Below are positions 8,774 through 17,648 of a stretch of 64,000 nt of DNA, in pieces. Origin of the DNA: Hymenobacter sp. PAMC 26628 (GTDB taxonomy: Bacteria > Bacteroidota > Bacteroidia > Cytophagales > Hymenobacteraceae); the NCBI RefSeq assembly GCF_001562275.1, contig NZ_CP014304.1, positions 310,001-374,000 on the forward strand. Direction: 5' to 3'. Position 1 is the first letter of the stretch; the number at the start of each line of letters is the position of its first letter. Under the pieces are notes generated by a model. That model was not told the DNA's origin, did no database searches, and saw nothing but the letters and a program-made list of their open reading frames with translations. The position numbers and the translations under genes were made by a program.

Positions 8774-9790
8774 TTAAATTGACTGGCAACTGGTCGAGTG
8801 AAACGTTATTTCGGCGTCGGCCTGGGTGTAAGACGCGCCCGTGGCTTGGCACAGCGCGTCGAGCTTGGCGAAGAGCGACGCTTGGCTTCGCAGGTTTAGG
8901 TTTACGGTGCAGCCCGCCACCGCCGCGGGCCGGTAACGAATGGCCACGCCGTAGGCCTCCTGCAAGGCGTCGAGCACTTCGGCCACCGGCCGGTTGTCAT
9001 AAGCAAAGGGTTGCGGGGCCAGCTGGGCGGGCTGGGGCACCAGTTCGCGGCGCAGCCGCTGCCGGGCCGGGGCGTACACGGCCTGCTGGTTGGGTAGCAG
9101 TACCAGGGCCCCCGCTGCCCGGGCCGGCGCTACGTCCTGGGCCGAGGCAATGGCTGGCACCGGCCGCAGCGGCTGCACCTGCACCCGGCCCGTGCGCACT
9201 TGCACCACGGTTTCGGCCTGCTGCGGGTAGGCCCGCACCGTAAAGCTGGTGCCCAGCACGCGGGTTTCCAGGTCGGCCGTGAGCACCCGGAACGGATGGG
9301 CCACGTCGTGCGCTACCCTAAAAAAAGCCTCCCCGCGCAGGTACACTGCCCGCTGCCCCCCGGCAAAACCGGCGCGGTAGCGCAGCCGGCTGGTGGGCTG
9401 GATGGTTACGTTGCTGCCGTCGGGCAGCTGCACTGCTTGCGTGCGGGCCGTGCCGTTGTAGCGCACCTCCCACGCCCCCGGGGCCTGCTGGGGCCCCGGC
9501 CGAGGCCCCAGCAGGCCGCTCCCCACCCCCAGGCCAGCGGCCACCGCGGCCGCGGCCAACCACCGCCCGCCAGCTAGGGCCCCAGCGGTGCGCTGCCCAA
9601 GGGTCACTGGGGCCGGCCGCAAACGCTGCCACAGCCGGCACCGCAAAGCCTCGCGTTCAGCCACGGCCAAGGAGGGCTCGGGCCCGTCGGGCTGAGCCGC
9701 GTACCAGTCCTCCACGGCCCGCGTTTCGGCGGGGGTGCAAGTGCCGTCGCGGTAGCGGTGCAGCAGGGCTTGGAGGGTGGGGTCAGTCAT
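8774..9790 (-). CDS. FecR family anti-sigma factor with DUF4974 C-terminus
   Basis: The ATG at 9790 (MTDPTLQALLHRYRDGTCTP) is preferred over an in-frame TTG at 9796; length 338. The N-terminal ~80 residues form the cytoplasmic anti-sigma segment, followed by one membrane helix (ALAGGRWLAAAAVAAGLGVG). The FecR domain follows (VQLPDGSNVTIQPTSRLRY, RAVYLRGEAFFRVAHD, FRVLTADLETRVLGTSFTV), and the DUF4974 domain ends the protein (FAYDNRPVAEVLDALQEAYG). Such proteins hold an ECF sigma factor and receive a signal from the STN domain of a partner transporter. Gene order sigma-FecR-SusC supports exactly that triad. Confidence 0.92.
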   Translation of the reverse strand: MTDPTLQALLHRYRDGTCTPAETRAVEDWYAAQPDGPEPSLAVAEREALRCRLWQRLRPAPVTLGQRTAGALAGGRWLAAAAVAAGLGVGSGLLGPRPGPQQAPGAWEVRYNGTARTQAVQLPDGSNVTIQPTSRLRYRAGFAGGQRAVYLRGEAFFRVAHDVAHPFRVLTADLETRVLGTSFTVRAYPQQAETVVQVRTGRVQVQPLRPVPAIASAQDVAPARAAGALVLLPNQQAVYAPARQRLRRELVPQPAQLAPQPFAYDNRPVAEVLDALQEAYGVAIRYRPAAVAGCTVNLNLRSQASLFAKLDALCQATGASYTQADAEITFHSTSCQSI

Positions 9791-9895
9791 GGGCAAGCGG
9801 CCGGTGGGGCCGGGTTCGTCCTAGTAAGTCGGAGAAAGGTGCCAAACCCCTGGCCGGCCCGCAAAAAAAAGATTAAAACCCCGGGCCCCGGGGCC

Positions 9896-10507
9896 CTACC
9901 AGCACCACCACAGCGCCAGCAGCACAAAGTCGCGCAGGCTCACGCGCAGCAGCTTAAGGGCCCGGGTGAGGTGATACTCCACGGTCTTGGGCGAGAGGTT
10001 GAGGCGACTGGCGATTTCCGGCACCGAGTGGTGCTCGAAGCGGCTGAGCCGGAACACGGCCTGGGTGTGGGCGGGTAGTTGGCGCAGGCCGGCCAGCAGG
10101 GCGGCCGATAAATCGCTGGCGGCCAACGCATTTTCGGTGCTGCTGTCGGCTTCGGGGGCGTGGCCGCGCTGGTGGTCGAGGTAATGAGCGTAGGCCAGGC
10201 GGGCGCGCAGGGCGTCGATGGTACGGAAGCGGGCTGCGCCCAGCAGGTAGCTTTTCAGGTGCTCGACGGCTAGTTGGGCCCGCCGCTGCCACAGGGCGGC
10301 CAGCACGTCGTGCACTACTTCTTCGGCCAGCTCGGCAGTCCCCAGCTTGCGGTAGGCAGCGGCGTAAAGCTCGTACCAATACCGCTCGTATATCTCCGCA
10401 AAGGCCGCCTCGCCGCCGCTGCCGCCGAGCGCTTGCACCAAGGCCGCGTCGTCGTGGCCAGCCAAAGGCCGGGGCACGCGGGGCGCAGACGAAGCAAACA
10501 AGGGCAT
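9896..10507 (-). CDS. ECF-type RNA polymerase sigma factor
   Basis: The 203-residue protein starts at the ATG 10507 (MPLFASSAPRV); a TTG nine bases upstream is the alternative. Sigma region 2 is visible in AAFAEIYERYWYELYAAAYR and AEEVVHDVLAALWQRR, and region 4 in LRQLPAHTQAVFRLSR, HHSVPEIASRLNLSPKTVEY and HLTRALKLLR. The sequence belongs to the Bacteroidota FecI-like ECF group that pairs with FecR/DUF4974 proteins. The FecR gene begins about 105 bases downstream. The tryptophan-rich end (ALWWCW) is unusual but follows the last helix. Its targets probably include the SusC promoter at about 8700-8770. Confidence 0.92.
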   Translation of the reverse strand: MPLFASSAPRVPRPLAGHDDAALVQALGGSGGEAAFAEIYERYWYELYAAAYRKLGTAELAEEVVHDVLAALWQRRAQLAVEHLKSYLLGAARFRTIDALRARLAYAHYLDHQRGHAPEADSSTENALAASDLSAALLAGLRQLPAHTQAVFRLSRFEHHSVPEIASRLNLSPKTVEYHLTRALKLLRVSLRDFVLLALWWCW

Positions 10508-10886
10508 ACCAACCAAGAAAATAAGCCGCGGCGGGCCATCAAAAGCAGGGCAAAAGAAATCGAATTATTCCGCTTAATTGCCCAAGGCCGGCCCCTGAAG
10601 GGATTGATTCATCGAAAATAGTGGTAGAATGATGAGGGGTCGCTGAAAGAATACCCGCCGGTACCCCAGGGCGCAGCGGGTAATACTTACGGGAAAACCA
10701 GGGCCCCGGGCGGGCCTATTGCCTTAAAAGCACCGCTTTTACACACTGCCACGGCCCACACCAGGGCCCGTGCCCGGCGCAACGCCGGCCCGTGCTTTGC
10801 TGCACAGGCAAAACAGGGGCCCCGCGGCCAGCAAAAGCAGCCAGCGGGAGTAGCGGTTTTTTATAGCGGGTGGGAAGTGGAAGGGT
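10508..10886. other. Intergenic region upstream of the sigma gene
   Basis: No convincing gene is seen in about 380 bases. The part next to the sigma gene (10550-10640) is AT-richer than its surroundings and is the likely promoter. The remainder is GC-rich, with CCGGGCGGGCC-type runs and no long conserved frame. Confidence 0.5.
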
Positions 10887-10931
10887 AAAAAAAATAGCAG
10901 CATCCTCCAGAATCAGAAGTGCTGCTATTTA
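10887..10931 (-). terminator. Intrinsic terminator downstream of tRNA-Arg
   Basis: On the minus strand AAATAGCAGCA and TGCTGCTATTT form an 11-bp stem followed by a run of T residues. It lies about 20 bases past the tRNA 3' end. Confidence 0.85.
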
Positions 10932-10952
10932 GCTGTGAGTCAAAAATTTAAG

Positions 10953-11024
10953 TGGCCCCGGCGAGAATCGAACTCACATCTAAAGTTTAGGAAACCCTTG
11001 TTCTATCCGTTGAACTACGGGGCC
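10953..11024 (-). tRNA. tRNA-Arg (anticodon CCT)
   Basis: A 72-base cloverleaf can be folded by hand on the minus strand. Its parts are acceptor GGCCCCG/CGGGGCC with discriminator A, D arm GTTC-GAAC, anticodon loop TTCCTAA with CCT at 34-36, and T arm GTGAG-TTCGATT-CTCGC. It reads AGG codons. CCA is not encoded. A clean terminator follows. Confidence 0.93.
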
Positions 11025-11061
11025 ATAGCAGTGGGCAAAAGTACGGCCCACCGGGCGGTTT

Positions 11062-12390
11062 CTACGACTTATAGGCCAGCACGATGCCGAAAGAGAGGAC
11101 CGTCAAAATCAGGCCCACCATGAAGATGGAGTAGCTTTTGCGCAGCAGGCCGTACTTGCGGGCCAGCACCTCGCCGAGGTAGTACACGTCGGTTACCATG
11201 TTGGTGTAGAGCATGTCCTTCTCGCGCATCAGGTCGCGCATGCCGGCCTGGAAGTTGTCGAGGCTGAGCTTGGTGAAGTTGCCAAAAAACAGCAGGTTGA
11301 CGCGCCGGTTGGTGGCAATTTCGGGGCTCTTTTTGAGCCACTTGAAGCTCGTTACGTCGGGCTGCGCCGAGAGGATGGCCGTCACCACCGAGCCCAACGA
11401 GGTGAGCAGCAGAATGCCCATCGGCACGGCCAGCATGGGGTTGCGGGTGAAAGAGGGCCCCAGGGCCGAGCTTTTGGCCCCCAGGTAGGTGATGATAACC
11501 GAGAGCAGCACGGCGTTGAGCGAAATCATCATGCTGGCCTTTTTGTCGGCCATGTCGCTCAGCTTCATGTGGTTGCCGTACATGGTGCGGAACATGGTTT
11601 CGATGCCGCGCTTGGGCTGGGCCAGGGTCCCGGTTTTGGCCTCGGCGCGCTTCTTGGTCTTCTTCTCAATCTTCTTGAGCTCGTCGCGCTGCTCCTTCTT
11701 GTTGGCCCTAAAGTCTTTGTTGTAGCGCGCCTTGCCGGCCTCGGAGTGGTAGTGGTGGGCCTGCATGAAGGTGAGCTGGAGCTCGGCCCATTCCCCGCTG
11801 GTGTAGGTCTTGCCTAAGGCCACTTCCCACTCGGTGCGCAGCAGTTCGGCGCTGGCCTGGAAATCGTCGCGGGCCAGGTTGCTCATGTCGGCGTCGACGA
11901 GCAGCTGTTGCAGCTCGGTTTCGGCTGCCTCGTCGCGGTGCGTGGCCTGGATGAGGGTTTGCACTAATTCGATGCGCTCGGCGGGCACGCCCTGCTCAGC
12001 CAGCCAGGCAGCGGCGCGCTCCATCGAGCGGTACTCGTGGCCGTCGTACACGTCGAGGTAACCGGTGTCGTGCCACCAGGCGGCCACCAGCAGCGCCTCG
12101 GTATCGGCGGGCCCCAGGCCGGCGGCGGCGGCCAGGGCCCGGGCCTCCTTGGCCACGGTGGTGGTGTGGCGCAGGGTGTGGTAGGTGAGGGTAGGGGCCA
12201 GCTGGGTTTCGAGCAGCGGCACCACGGCGGCGCGTGCGGCTTCTACCAAGGGCGAAAGCGCGGGCTTGTCGGCCTTGGCAGGCTTATCGGTTTTGAGCAA
12301 ATTAGCGGCTGCGGCTGCGGCAGCTGGGGCCCCCGCAGAAGCGGGCGGTGGGGCGGCGGGCGGCGAGGCTGGGAGGGGGAGGGTTTCCAT
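11062..12390 (-). CDS. HD-domain protein fused to a PycTM-like (DUF5706) membrane effector domain
   Basis: The ATG at 12390 gives 442 residues. Residues 1-50 are a low-complexity Ala/Pro/Lys leader. Residues 65-175 are an HD phosphohydrolase domain (HTLRHT near 71-76, WWHDTG at 106-110, ATHRDEA at 149, VDADMSNLARDD at 165), so the metal-binding histidines and aspartates look intact. A Lys-rich linker follows (KKEQRDELKKIEKKTKKR). The C-terminal ~160 residues hold three membrane helices in the PycTM/DUF5706 arrangement (MADKKASMMISLNAVLLSV, a central pair near LGSVVTAIL, and a final helix). PycTM proteins are effectors of cyclic-pyrimidine (Pycsar) immunity. No cyclase gene is nearby, so a housekeeping nucleotide-sensing role is possible. 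Confidence 0.78.
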   Translation of the reverse strand: METLPLPASPPAAPPPASAGAPAAAAAAANLLKTDKPAKADKPALSPLVEAARAAVVPLLETQLAPTLTYHTLRHTTTVAKEARALAAAAGLGPADTEALLVAAWWHDTGYLDVYDGHEYRSMERAAAWLAEQGVPAERIELVQTLIQATHRDEAAETELQQLLVDADMSNLARDDFQASAELLRTEWEVALGKTYTSGEWAELQLTFMQAHHYHSEAGKARYNKDFRANKKEQRDELKKIEKKTKKRAEAKTGTLAQPKRGIETMFRTMYGNHMKLSDMADKKASMMISLNAVLLSVIITYLGAKSSALGPSFTRNPMLAVPMGILLLTSLGSVVTAILSAQPDVTSFKWLKKSPEIATNRRVNLLFFGNFTKLSLDNFQAGMRDLMREKDMLYTNMVTDVYYLGEVLARKYGLLRKSYSIFMVGLILTVLSFGIVLAYKS

Positions 12391-12585
12391 GCGGGGACGA
12401 GGCAAAAGGGCCGCGCGCTTGCTTTAAACGCGGGTGCGGCCAGGCAAGTTAAACCCAGCGGCGCAGTGGGGCGGGGGCAACTTGCCTGGGTCTCCCGTAT
12501 TTTTACAAGATTATTATTGCGGCCAAGCCGGGGCCAGCCGCCATCCCACGAAGTTTACTATTTATTATTGGAAGGACCTTATTGC
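12391..12585. promoter_or_regulatory. Divergent promoter region with an 11-bp inverted repeat
   Basis: This region separates the divergent HD-PycTM and metallophosphatase genes. CCAGGCAAGTT at 12440-12450 is repeated in inverse at 12479-12489. An AT-rich stretch (about 12495-12520 and 12555-12575) precedes the plus-strand gene. The inverted repeat may bind a regulator or fold in RNA. Confidence 0.45.
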
Positions 12586-15500
12586 ATGAAGGCATTTATA
12601 CGCGTTTTGGGGCTATTGATTGTATTAGTGGCGGGGCGTCCCGCGGCGGGGTGGGCCCAAATTGAAGAAATCGGGGAAGCCGGCGAATCGCCCAACAACC
12701 CGCTGCACCCCAAGCCCAACTACCGCCGCGGGGCCGTGGGCTGGGAAAAAACCACGCCCCCCGACACCACGCACCTCCGCTACTCGGTGTTCCTAATTGG
12801 CGACGTGGGCAACCCCGTGCTGCCGGCCAACGGCGGCGAGCCGTCGCTGAACTTCCTGCGCAAGCAAATTATGCAGGCCGGGGCCCGGAGCACCACCATT
12901 TTCCTCGGCGACAACATATATAACCAGGGCATGCCGCCGGTGGGAGCCGTGGACCGCCGCACCGCCGAGGGCCGCATCACGGCCCAGCTCGACGTGCTGA
13001 AGGGCTACCAGGGCGAGAAGTACATGACGCCCGGCAACCACGACTGGATCCAGGGCACGCGCAACGGCCTGGCCCAGGTGAACCGCGAGCAGGAATTCAC
13101 GGAGAGCTACCTGAAGAAAGACTCGACGGCCTTCAGCTACACGGGCGACTTTTTGCTGCCCCGCGACGGCTGCCCGGGGCCCTACGAGGTGCGGGTGCAA
13201 GACAACCTAGTGCTGATTTTCCTGAACTCGCAGTGGTTCCTGACGCCGGCCGAGCTCCGGCCCGCCAACGGCTTCTGCAACATCTCGTCCGACGCCGATA
13301 TCTACGCCCAAGTGGAAGACATCATCGCCCGCAACCAAGACAAGCACATCATGGTGGTGGCCCACCACCCGCTGTACTCCGACGGCATCCACGGCGGCTA
13401 CTTCACGCTGGCCGACCATATTTTCCCGCTCAGCATCGTCTTCAAGTACGCCTTTGTGCCGCTGCCGGTCATCGGCTCCATCTACCCCTGGGCCCGCAAG
13501 TACGGCGGCATCAGCCAAGACCTCTCCTACCCGGCCTACCAAGCGTACAAGAAAGGCCTGACCGATATCTTCGCCAAGTACCCGAACATTATTTACTCCA
13601 ACGGGCACGAGCACAACCTCCAGTATTTCAAGGAGAACAACACGCACTACATCACCAGCGGCTCGGGCTGCAAAACCCAGCACGTGAAGCCCGGCGACGG
13701 CGGCGGGGCCCTGTTTTCCGACAAAGAGAAGGGCTTCGCGCGGGTGAATTACTACGACAACGGGGAGGTGTGGAGCGAGTTTCTAGTGCCCAACGGCACC
13801 GGCGAAACTGCCCACCAGGTGTTCCGCACCCGCCTCTACACCACCGGCGCCGGCGGGGCCATTGCGGCCGTGCCGGCCCAGGCTTTGAGCAAGCACCACA
13901 AGAAGAAAAAGAAGAAGGACCGCGACGACGACGACGAGCCCGCACAGGCCGTGTGGCCCCTACCGGCCAAGCGCCCCGCCTTCGGGGCCGACAGCTTGCG
14001 CACGGTGGCCGTGAACCCGGCCTACAACCAGCACGGCAAGTTCCACAACTGGCTGCTGGGCCAGCACTACCGCGCCGAGTGGGCCGCGCCGGTGGCGTTT
14101 CCGGTGCTCGACCTGGCCCGCGAGCAAGGGGGCCTCACGCCCTACAAAACCGGCGGCGGCAAGCAAACCGCCTCGCTGAAGCTGCGCAACGAGGCCGGCC
14201 ACGGCTTCACGCTGCGCACCCTCGACAAGGACCCCGCCGCGGTGCTGCCCGAGGCCCTGCGCACGGGCCTGGCCAAGGCCGTGCTCCAAGACCAGGTGTC
14301 GGCGCAGCACCCCTACGCCTCGTTTGTGCTGCCGCCGCTGGGCACGGCGGCCGGCATTTTGCACACCAACCCGGTGCCGCGCTACATCCCCGCCGACCCG
14401 CTGCTGGGCCAGTACTTTCCGCAGTTTGCCAACAAGGCCGTGGCCCTGGAGGAAGACGCCAAGGACAACCAAAGCAACGTGGCCAGCCTGGACTTCGCCA
14501 AGAAGCTGGTGGACACGGAGAAGATGCTGGGCCGCTTGCTCGACGACAACGACAACCGCGTGGACGAGGTAGCCTTTGCCCGCTCGCGTTTGTTCGATAT
14601 GTGGATTGGCGACTGGGACCGCCACGAGGACCAGTGGCGCTGGAGCGAACAGAAAAATAAGGATGGCAACCGCACCTACGTGGCCGTGCCCAAAGACCGC
14701 GACATCGCCTTCTTCAAAGGCGACGGCGTGCTGCCCTACCTGGCCAGCCGCAAGTTTGCGGTGCGCAACTTCCAGAACTTCGGCTACGATTACGCCGACT
14801 ACAAAGGCCTGAACCAGACGGCCCTCAGCAACGACCGCACTTTCATGAGCGGCGTGAGCCGGGAGCAGTGGGTGGAGCAGGCCGAGTACCTGAAGGCCCA
14901 CCTCACCGACGAGGTAATTGAAAAGGCGTTCCGCGACAAATGGCCGGCCGCGATTTATGCCCTGCACGGGGCCGAGATTGTGGCCAAGCTGAAAAGCCGC
15001 CGGGCCCTGCTGCCCGACGTGGCCGGCAAGTACGCCGACCTGCTGGCCAACATCGTGGAGGTGCGTGGCTCGCGGAAAAACGAGAAGTTCACGGTGGACC
15101 GCCGGCCCGACGGCAAAACCCACGTGCTGGTGCAAAAAATCAGCAAAAAGGGTAACCTGAGCACGATTTACGACCGCACGCTCGACGTGAAGGTGACCGA
15201 TGAGCTGCGCCTCTACGGCATTGCCGGTCAGGACGTGTACGTGGTGCGCGGCGACGTGCGCAAGGCCATCAAGCTGCGCATCATCGGCGGCACGGGACGC
15301 GACTCCATCATTGACCGCTCGCACGTGGCCGGCATCCGCCACCGCACCCAGGTGTACGACGCCGACACGGGCAACGTGGTGCTGACCGGCTCCGAAGCCC
15401 GCCTGCGCCTGGAGCCGGGCGTGGACGTGAGCCGCTACGACCACCCCAAGCGCTTCGACCTCAAGGATTACCGCCTGAATTACACCGGCCCGGCCGTGTT

Positions 15501-16584
15501 TTTTGGCTACAACATCGACGACGGCCTGCTGCTGGGCGGCGGCGTCACGCACCGGCGCTACGGCTTCCGCCGCGACCCGTTCGGCTCGGAGCAGACCCTG
15601 ACGGCCAACTTCGCCCCGGCCCGCGAGGCCTACAACCTGCGCTACGCGGGCCAGTTCACCCGCGTGTTTGGCCACACCGATCTGCACGTGGCGGCGCAGT
15701 ACTACGGGCCCCAGCTGCTCTACAACTTCTTCGGGCTCGGCAACGACTCGCGCAACCTCGCGGTGCGCCCCCCCGACCAGCCCCAGCCCACCAACTTCAC
15801 CGTCAACAACTCGTACCGGGTGCGCTTCAACCGCCTCTACGTGGCCCCGACCTTCGAGCGCCACATTTTTAACTTTATCAAAGTGGGCCTGGGGCCCCAG
15901 TACGATCAGTTTCGGGTCGAAACCGACCCCATTGGGCAGGTGATACAGGACAGCATCGGGGCGGGCAACGATAACCGTCGCTTTGGCGTGCGTTCCTCCG
16001 ATTTCAAATCCAACCAGTACCTGGGCGGGCTGTTCTACTTCAACATCGACGCCGTGTCGGAGGAGAAGGACCCGCGCATCGGCCTGCGCTGGCACAACGA
16101 GGCCCAGTACAACTGGCAGCTCAACAGCGAAAAGCTCACCTACGGCCGCCTCAGCTCGGAAATTAGCGCCTACCTCACGCCCAGCTTTCCGTTCCGCCTC
16201 ACCTACGCCGGGCGCGTGGGCGTGCAGCACAACCTGGGCGATTACCGCTTCTACCAGGCCAACACGCTGGGCGGCACCACCAACCTGCGCGGCTACCGGC
16301 GTACCCGCTACGCCGGCCGCACGGCCCTCTACGGCAACTTCGAGGCCCGCTTGCAGCTCTTCAGCTTCAATGCTTACATCTTCCCCGGCAAGCTCGGCGT
16401 GCTGGGCCTGGCCGACGCCGGCCGCGTGTATTCCGACGTGGACGTGCGCAAGGGCCTCAACGCCTTCCACACCGGCTTCGGCGGCGGCGTGTACGTGGAC
16501 GTGCTCAAGCAAGCCGTCGTGAACGTGACGTACTCAGTAGGCGAGGAGAAGCTGGTGTTTGTAGGGTTCGACTTTCTGTTTTGA
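12586..16584 (+). CDS. Secreted metallophosphatase - kinase-like region - Omp85 barrel fusion
   Basis: The ATG at 12586 (MKAFIRVLGLLIVLVAG) gives 1332 residues with a signal peptide. A frame open further upstream is just the complement of the divergent gene. Residues ~65-420 are a calcineurin-type metallophosphatase with all metal motifs: GDVGN (72), GDNIY (108), GNHDW (150), HHP (260) and NGHEH (339). A Lys/Asp linker (KKKKKKDRDDDDE) follows. Residues ~640-760 contain WIGDWDRHEDQWRW and VAVPKDRDIAF, which look like the catalytic pair of atypical CotH/FAM20-type kinases. From ~965 the chain is an Omp85 surface-antigen barrel with the family's LRGYRRTRYAG motif at 1235. It is therefore probably an outer-membrane protein with a periplasmic or surface phosphatase; the substrate is unknown. 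Confidence 0.86.
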   Translation: MKAFIRVLGLLIVLVAGRPAAGWAQIEEIGEAGESPNNPLHPKPNYRRGAVGWEKTTPPDTTHLRYSVFLIGDVGNPVLPANGGEPSLNFLRKQIMQAGARSTTIFLGDNIYNQGMPPVGAVDRRTAEGRITAQLDVLKGYQGEKYMTPGNHDWIQGTRNGLAQVNREQEFTESYLKKDSTAFSYTGDFLLPRDGCPGPYEVRVQDNLVLIFLNSQWFLTPAELRPANGFCNISSDADIYAQVEDIIARNQDKHIMVVAHHPLYSDGIHGGYFTLADHIFPLSIVFKYAFVPLPVIGSIYPWARKYGGISQDLSYPAYQAYKKGLTDIFAKYPNIIYSNGHEHNLQYFKENNTHYITSGSGCKTQHVKPGDGGGALFSDKEKGFARVNYYDNGEVWSEFLVPNGTGETAHQVFRTRLYTTGAGGAIAAVPAQALSKHHKKKKKKDRDDDDEPAQAVWPLPAKRPAFGADSLRTVAVNPAYNQHGKFHNWLLGQHYRAEWAAPVAFPVLDLAREQGGLTPYKTGGGKQTASLKLRNEAGHGFTLRTLDKDPAAVLPEALRTGLAKAVLQDQVSAQHPYASFVLPPLGTAAGILHTNPVPRYIPADPLLGQYFPQFANKAVALEEDAKDNQSNVASLDFAKKLVDTEKMLGRLLDDNDNRVDEVAFARSRLFDMWIGDWDRHEDQWRWSEQKNKDGNRTYVAVPKDRDIAFFKGDGVLPYLASRKFAVRNFQNFGYDYADYKGLNQTALSNDRTFMSGVSREQWVEQAEYLKAHLTDEVIEKAFRDKWPAAIYALHGAEIVAKLKSRRALLPDVAGKYADLLANIVEVRGSRKNEKFTVDRRPDGKTHVLVQKISKKGNLSTIYDRTLDVKVTDELRLYGIAGQDVYVVRGDVRKAIKLRIIGGTGRDSIIDRSHVAGIRHRTQVYDADTGNVVLTGSEARLRLEPGVDVSRYDHPKRFDLKDYRLNYTGPAVFFGYNIDDGLLLGGGVTHRRYGFRRDPFGSEQTLTANFAPAREAYNLRYAGQFTRVFGHTDLHVAAQYYGPQLLYNFFGLGNDSRNLAVRPPDQPQPTNFTVNNSYRVRFNRLYVAPTFERHIFNFIKVGLGPQYDQFRVETDPIGQVIQDSIGAGNDNRRFGVRSSDFKSNQYLGGLFYFNIDAVSEEKDPRIGLRWHNEAQYNWQLNSEKLTYGRLSSEISAYLTPSFPFRLTYAGRVGVQHNLGDYRFYQANTLGGTTNLRGYRRTRYAGRTALYGNFEARLQLFSFNAYIFPGKLGVLGLADAGRVYSDVDVRKGLNAFHTGFGGGVYVDVLKQAVVNVTYSVGEEKLVFVGFDFLF

Positions 16585-16913
16585 GGCCCCCCCAACCCGC
16601 AAAACCGCCGACAAGCCCCTTCGTGGCCCCGCCACGCTGCTCAGTGCTGCCGACAAGTTGCTTGTTCCCGAAGATGTCCTACTTATACTGAAAGATATCC
16701 TGCTCTCGAGCGCAGGCACGCTGCTTTGCCTGAAAGATATCCTACTTCGCCCCGCCGATATCCTACTCGTGGCCGCCGACTCCAGTCCGGGCTTTTGGCT
16801 GCGTGCCCTGGCCGGGGCTACCGGCCCGGCCGGGCGTGCCCGGGGCCCTTACATTAGCAGCGGGCTGGGTTATAAGAATCCGGCCGCTTGTACTCTTCTA
16901 TTTTTTTATTCTG
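16585..16913. repeat. Intergenic stretch with repeated GATATCCTACT units
   Basis: No gene is called here. Between 16670 and 16770 the motif GATRTCCTRCT recurs four times (GAAGATGTCCTACTT, GAAAGATATCCTGCT, GAAAGATATCCTACTT, CGATATCCTACTC). Read in one frame this gives KDILL-like repeats, but the frame runs out of phase into the next gene. Confidence 0.5.
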
Positions 16914-17594
16914 ATGACCGACGCCGAAGTAAATTACCAGGGCATGGCCCGCAACGTGCTCCAGTTGCTCACCGACCAGCGCCCCGCCTGGGAGCCGCTG
17001 TACGCGAAGCTGCTGCCCGACTACGCGGCCCTGCAAAGCGCCTTGGCGGCCCTGGACGAGAAAACCCAGCAGCGCAGCGGCACCGGTAGCAAAGGCTACA
17101 CCGAAACCAAGGACCTGGCGGAAGTCGCGGTGCTCGACGCGGCCATGCCCGTCGTGCAGGGCCTGAAAGCCCTGTACCTGGACGGCGGCCACGCCGACCT
17201 GGCCAAAGCCGCCGCCTACACCCGCTCGGCCCTCGACGACATGCGCGGCCTCACGCAGGCCGCCGCGCTGGAAAGCCTCTACACCACGGCCCTGCCCCTG
17301 GCCGCTGCCCTGGCCGAAGAAATGGTGACGGCCGAGCAGCTGCAAGTTCTGCACGACCGCACGGCCACTTACAAGCCGCTGCTGGGCACGCCGCGCCAGC
17401 AAGCCATGAGCGGCAGCGTCCTGCGCGAAGCCGCCCTGCAGCACCTGAGCGAAGCCCGCCAGGCCATGACCCGGCTCGACGTGCGCGTGCCCAACCTGCA
17501 AAGTGCCCTGCCCGAGCTGGTGGCCGCCTACGCGAAGGCCCGCATCGTCGTGGACGCGGGGCACGGCACCAAGCCCGCGCCGCCGCAAGCATAA
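16914..17594 (+). CDS. Hypothetical helical protein
   Basis: I do not recognise a family. The ATG at 16914 (MTDAEVNYQGMARNVLQLL) gives 226 residues, Ala/Leu-rich and predicted to be almost all alpha-helical by its heptad-like spacing. There is no signal peptide and no membrane segment. The acidic first half and the C-terminal tail (ARIVVDAGHGTKPAPPQA) have no obvious catalytic motif. A strong terminator follows 17 bases later. It stands alone between the Omp85 fusion and the restriction remnant. Confidence 0.7.
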   Translation: MTDAEVNYQGMARNVLQLLTDQRPAWEPLYAKLLPDYAALQSALAALDEKTQQRSGTGSKGYTETKDLAEVAVLDAAMPVVQGLKALYLDGGHADLAKAAAYTRSALDDMRGLTQAAALESLYTTALPLAAALAEEMVTAEQLQVLHDRTATYKPLLGTPRQQAMSGSVLREAALQHLSEARQAMTRLDVRVPNLQSALPELVAAYAKARIVVDAGHGTKPAPPQA

Positions 17595-17610
17595 ACGTCA
17601 GGAGTGAGCC

Positions 17611-17648
17611 AAAGAAGCCCCGGCTGCACGAGCGGCCGGGGCTTCTTT
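17611..17648. terminator. Bidirectional intrinsic terminator
   Basis: AAAGAAGCCCCGGC and GCCGGGGCTTCTTT form a perfect 14-bp stem with flanking A/T tracts. It lies between convergent genes and can serve both strands. Confidence 0.88.

Noticed and set aside
11062..12390. Complete Pycsar system
   Set aside because: No pyrimidine cyclase gene lies within the neighbouring 10 kb on either side, so only the effector-like domain can be claimed.
13960..16512. 850-codon open frame on the minus strand inside the metallophosphatase-Omp85 gene
   Set aside because: It is the complement of a GC-rich gene; the translation is His/Val/Gly/Ala-rich with no family signature, while the plus strand has complete catalytic motifs.
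16658..17089. 143-codon frame beginning with KDILL-like repeats
   Set aside because: It overlaps the better-supported gene at 16914 in another frame and its second half is a shadow of it.
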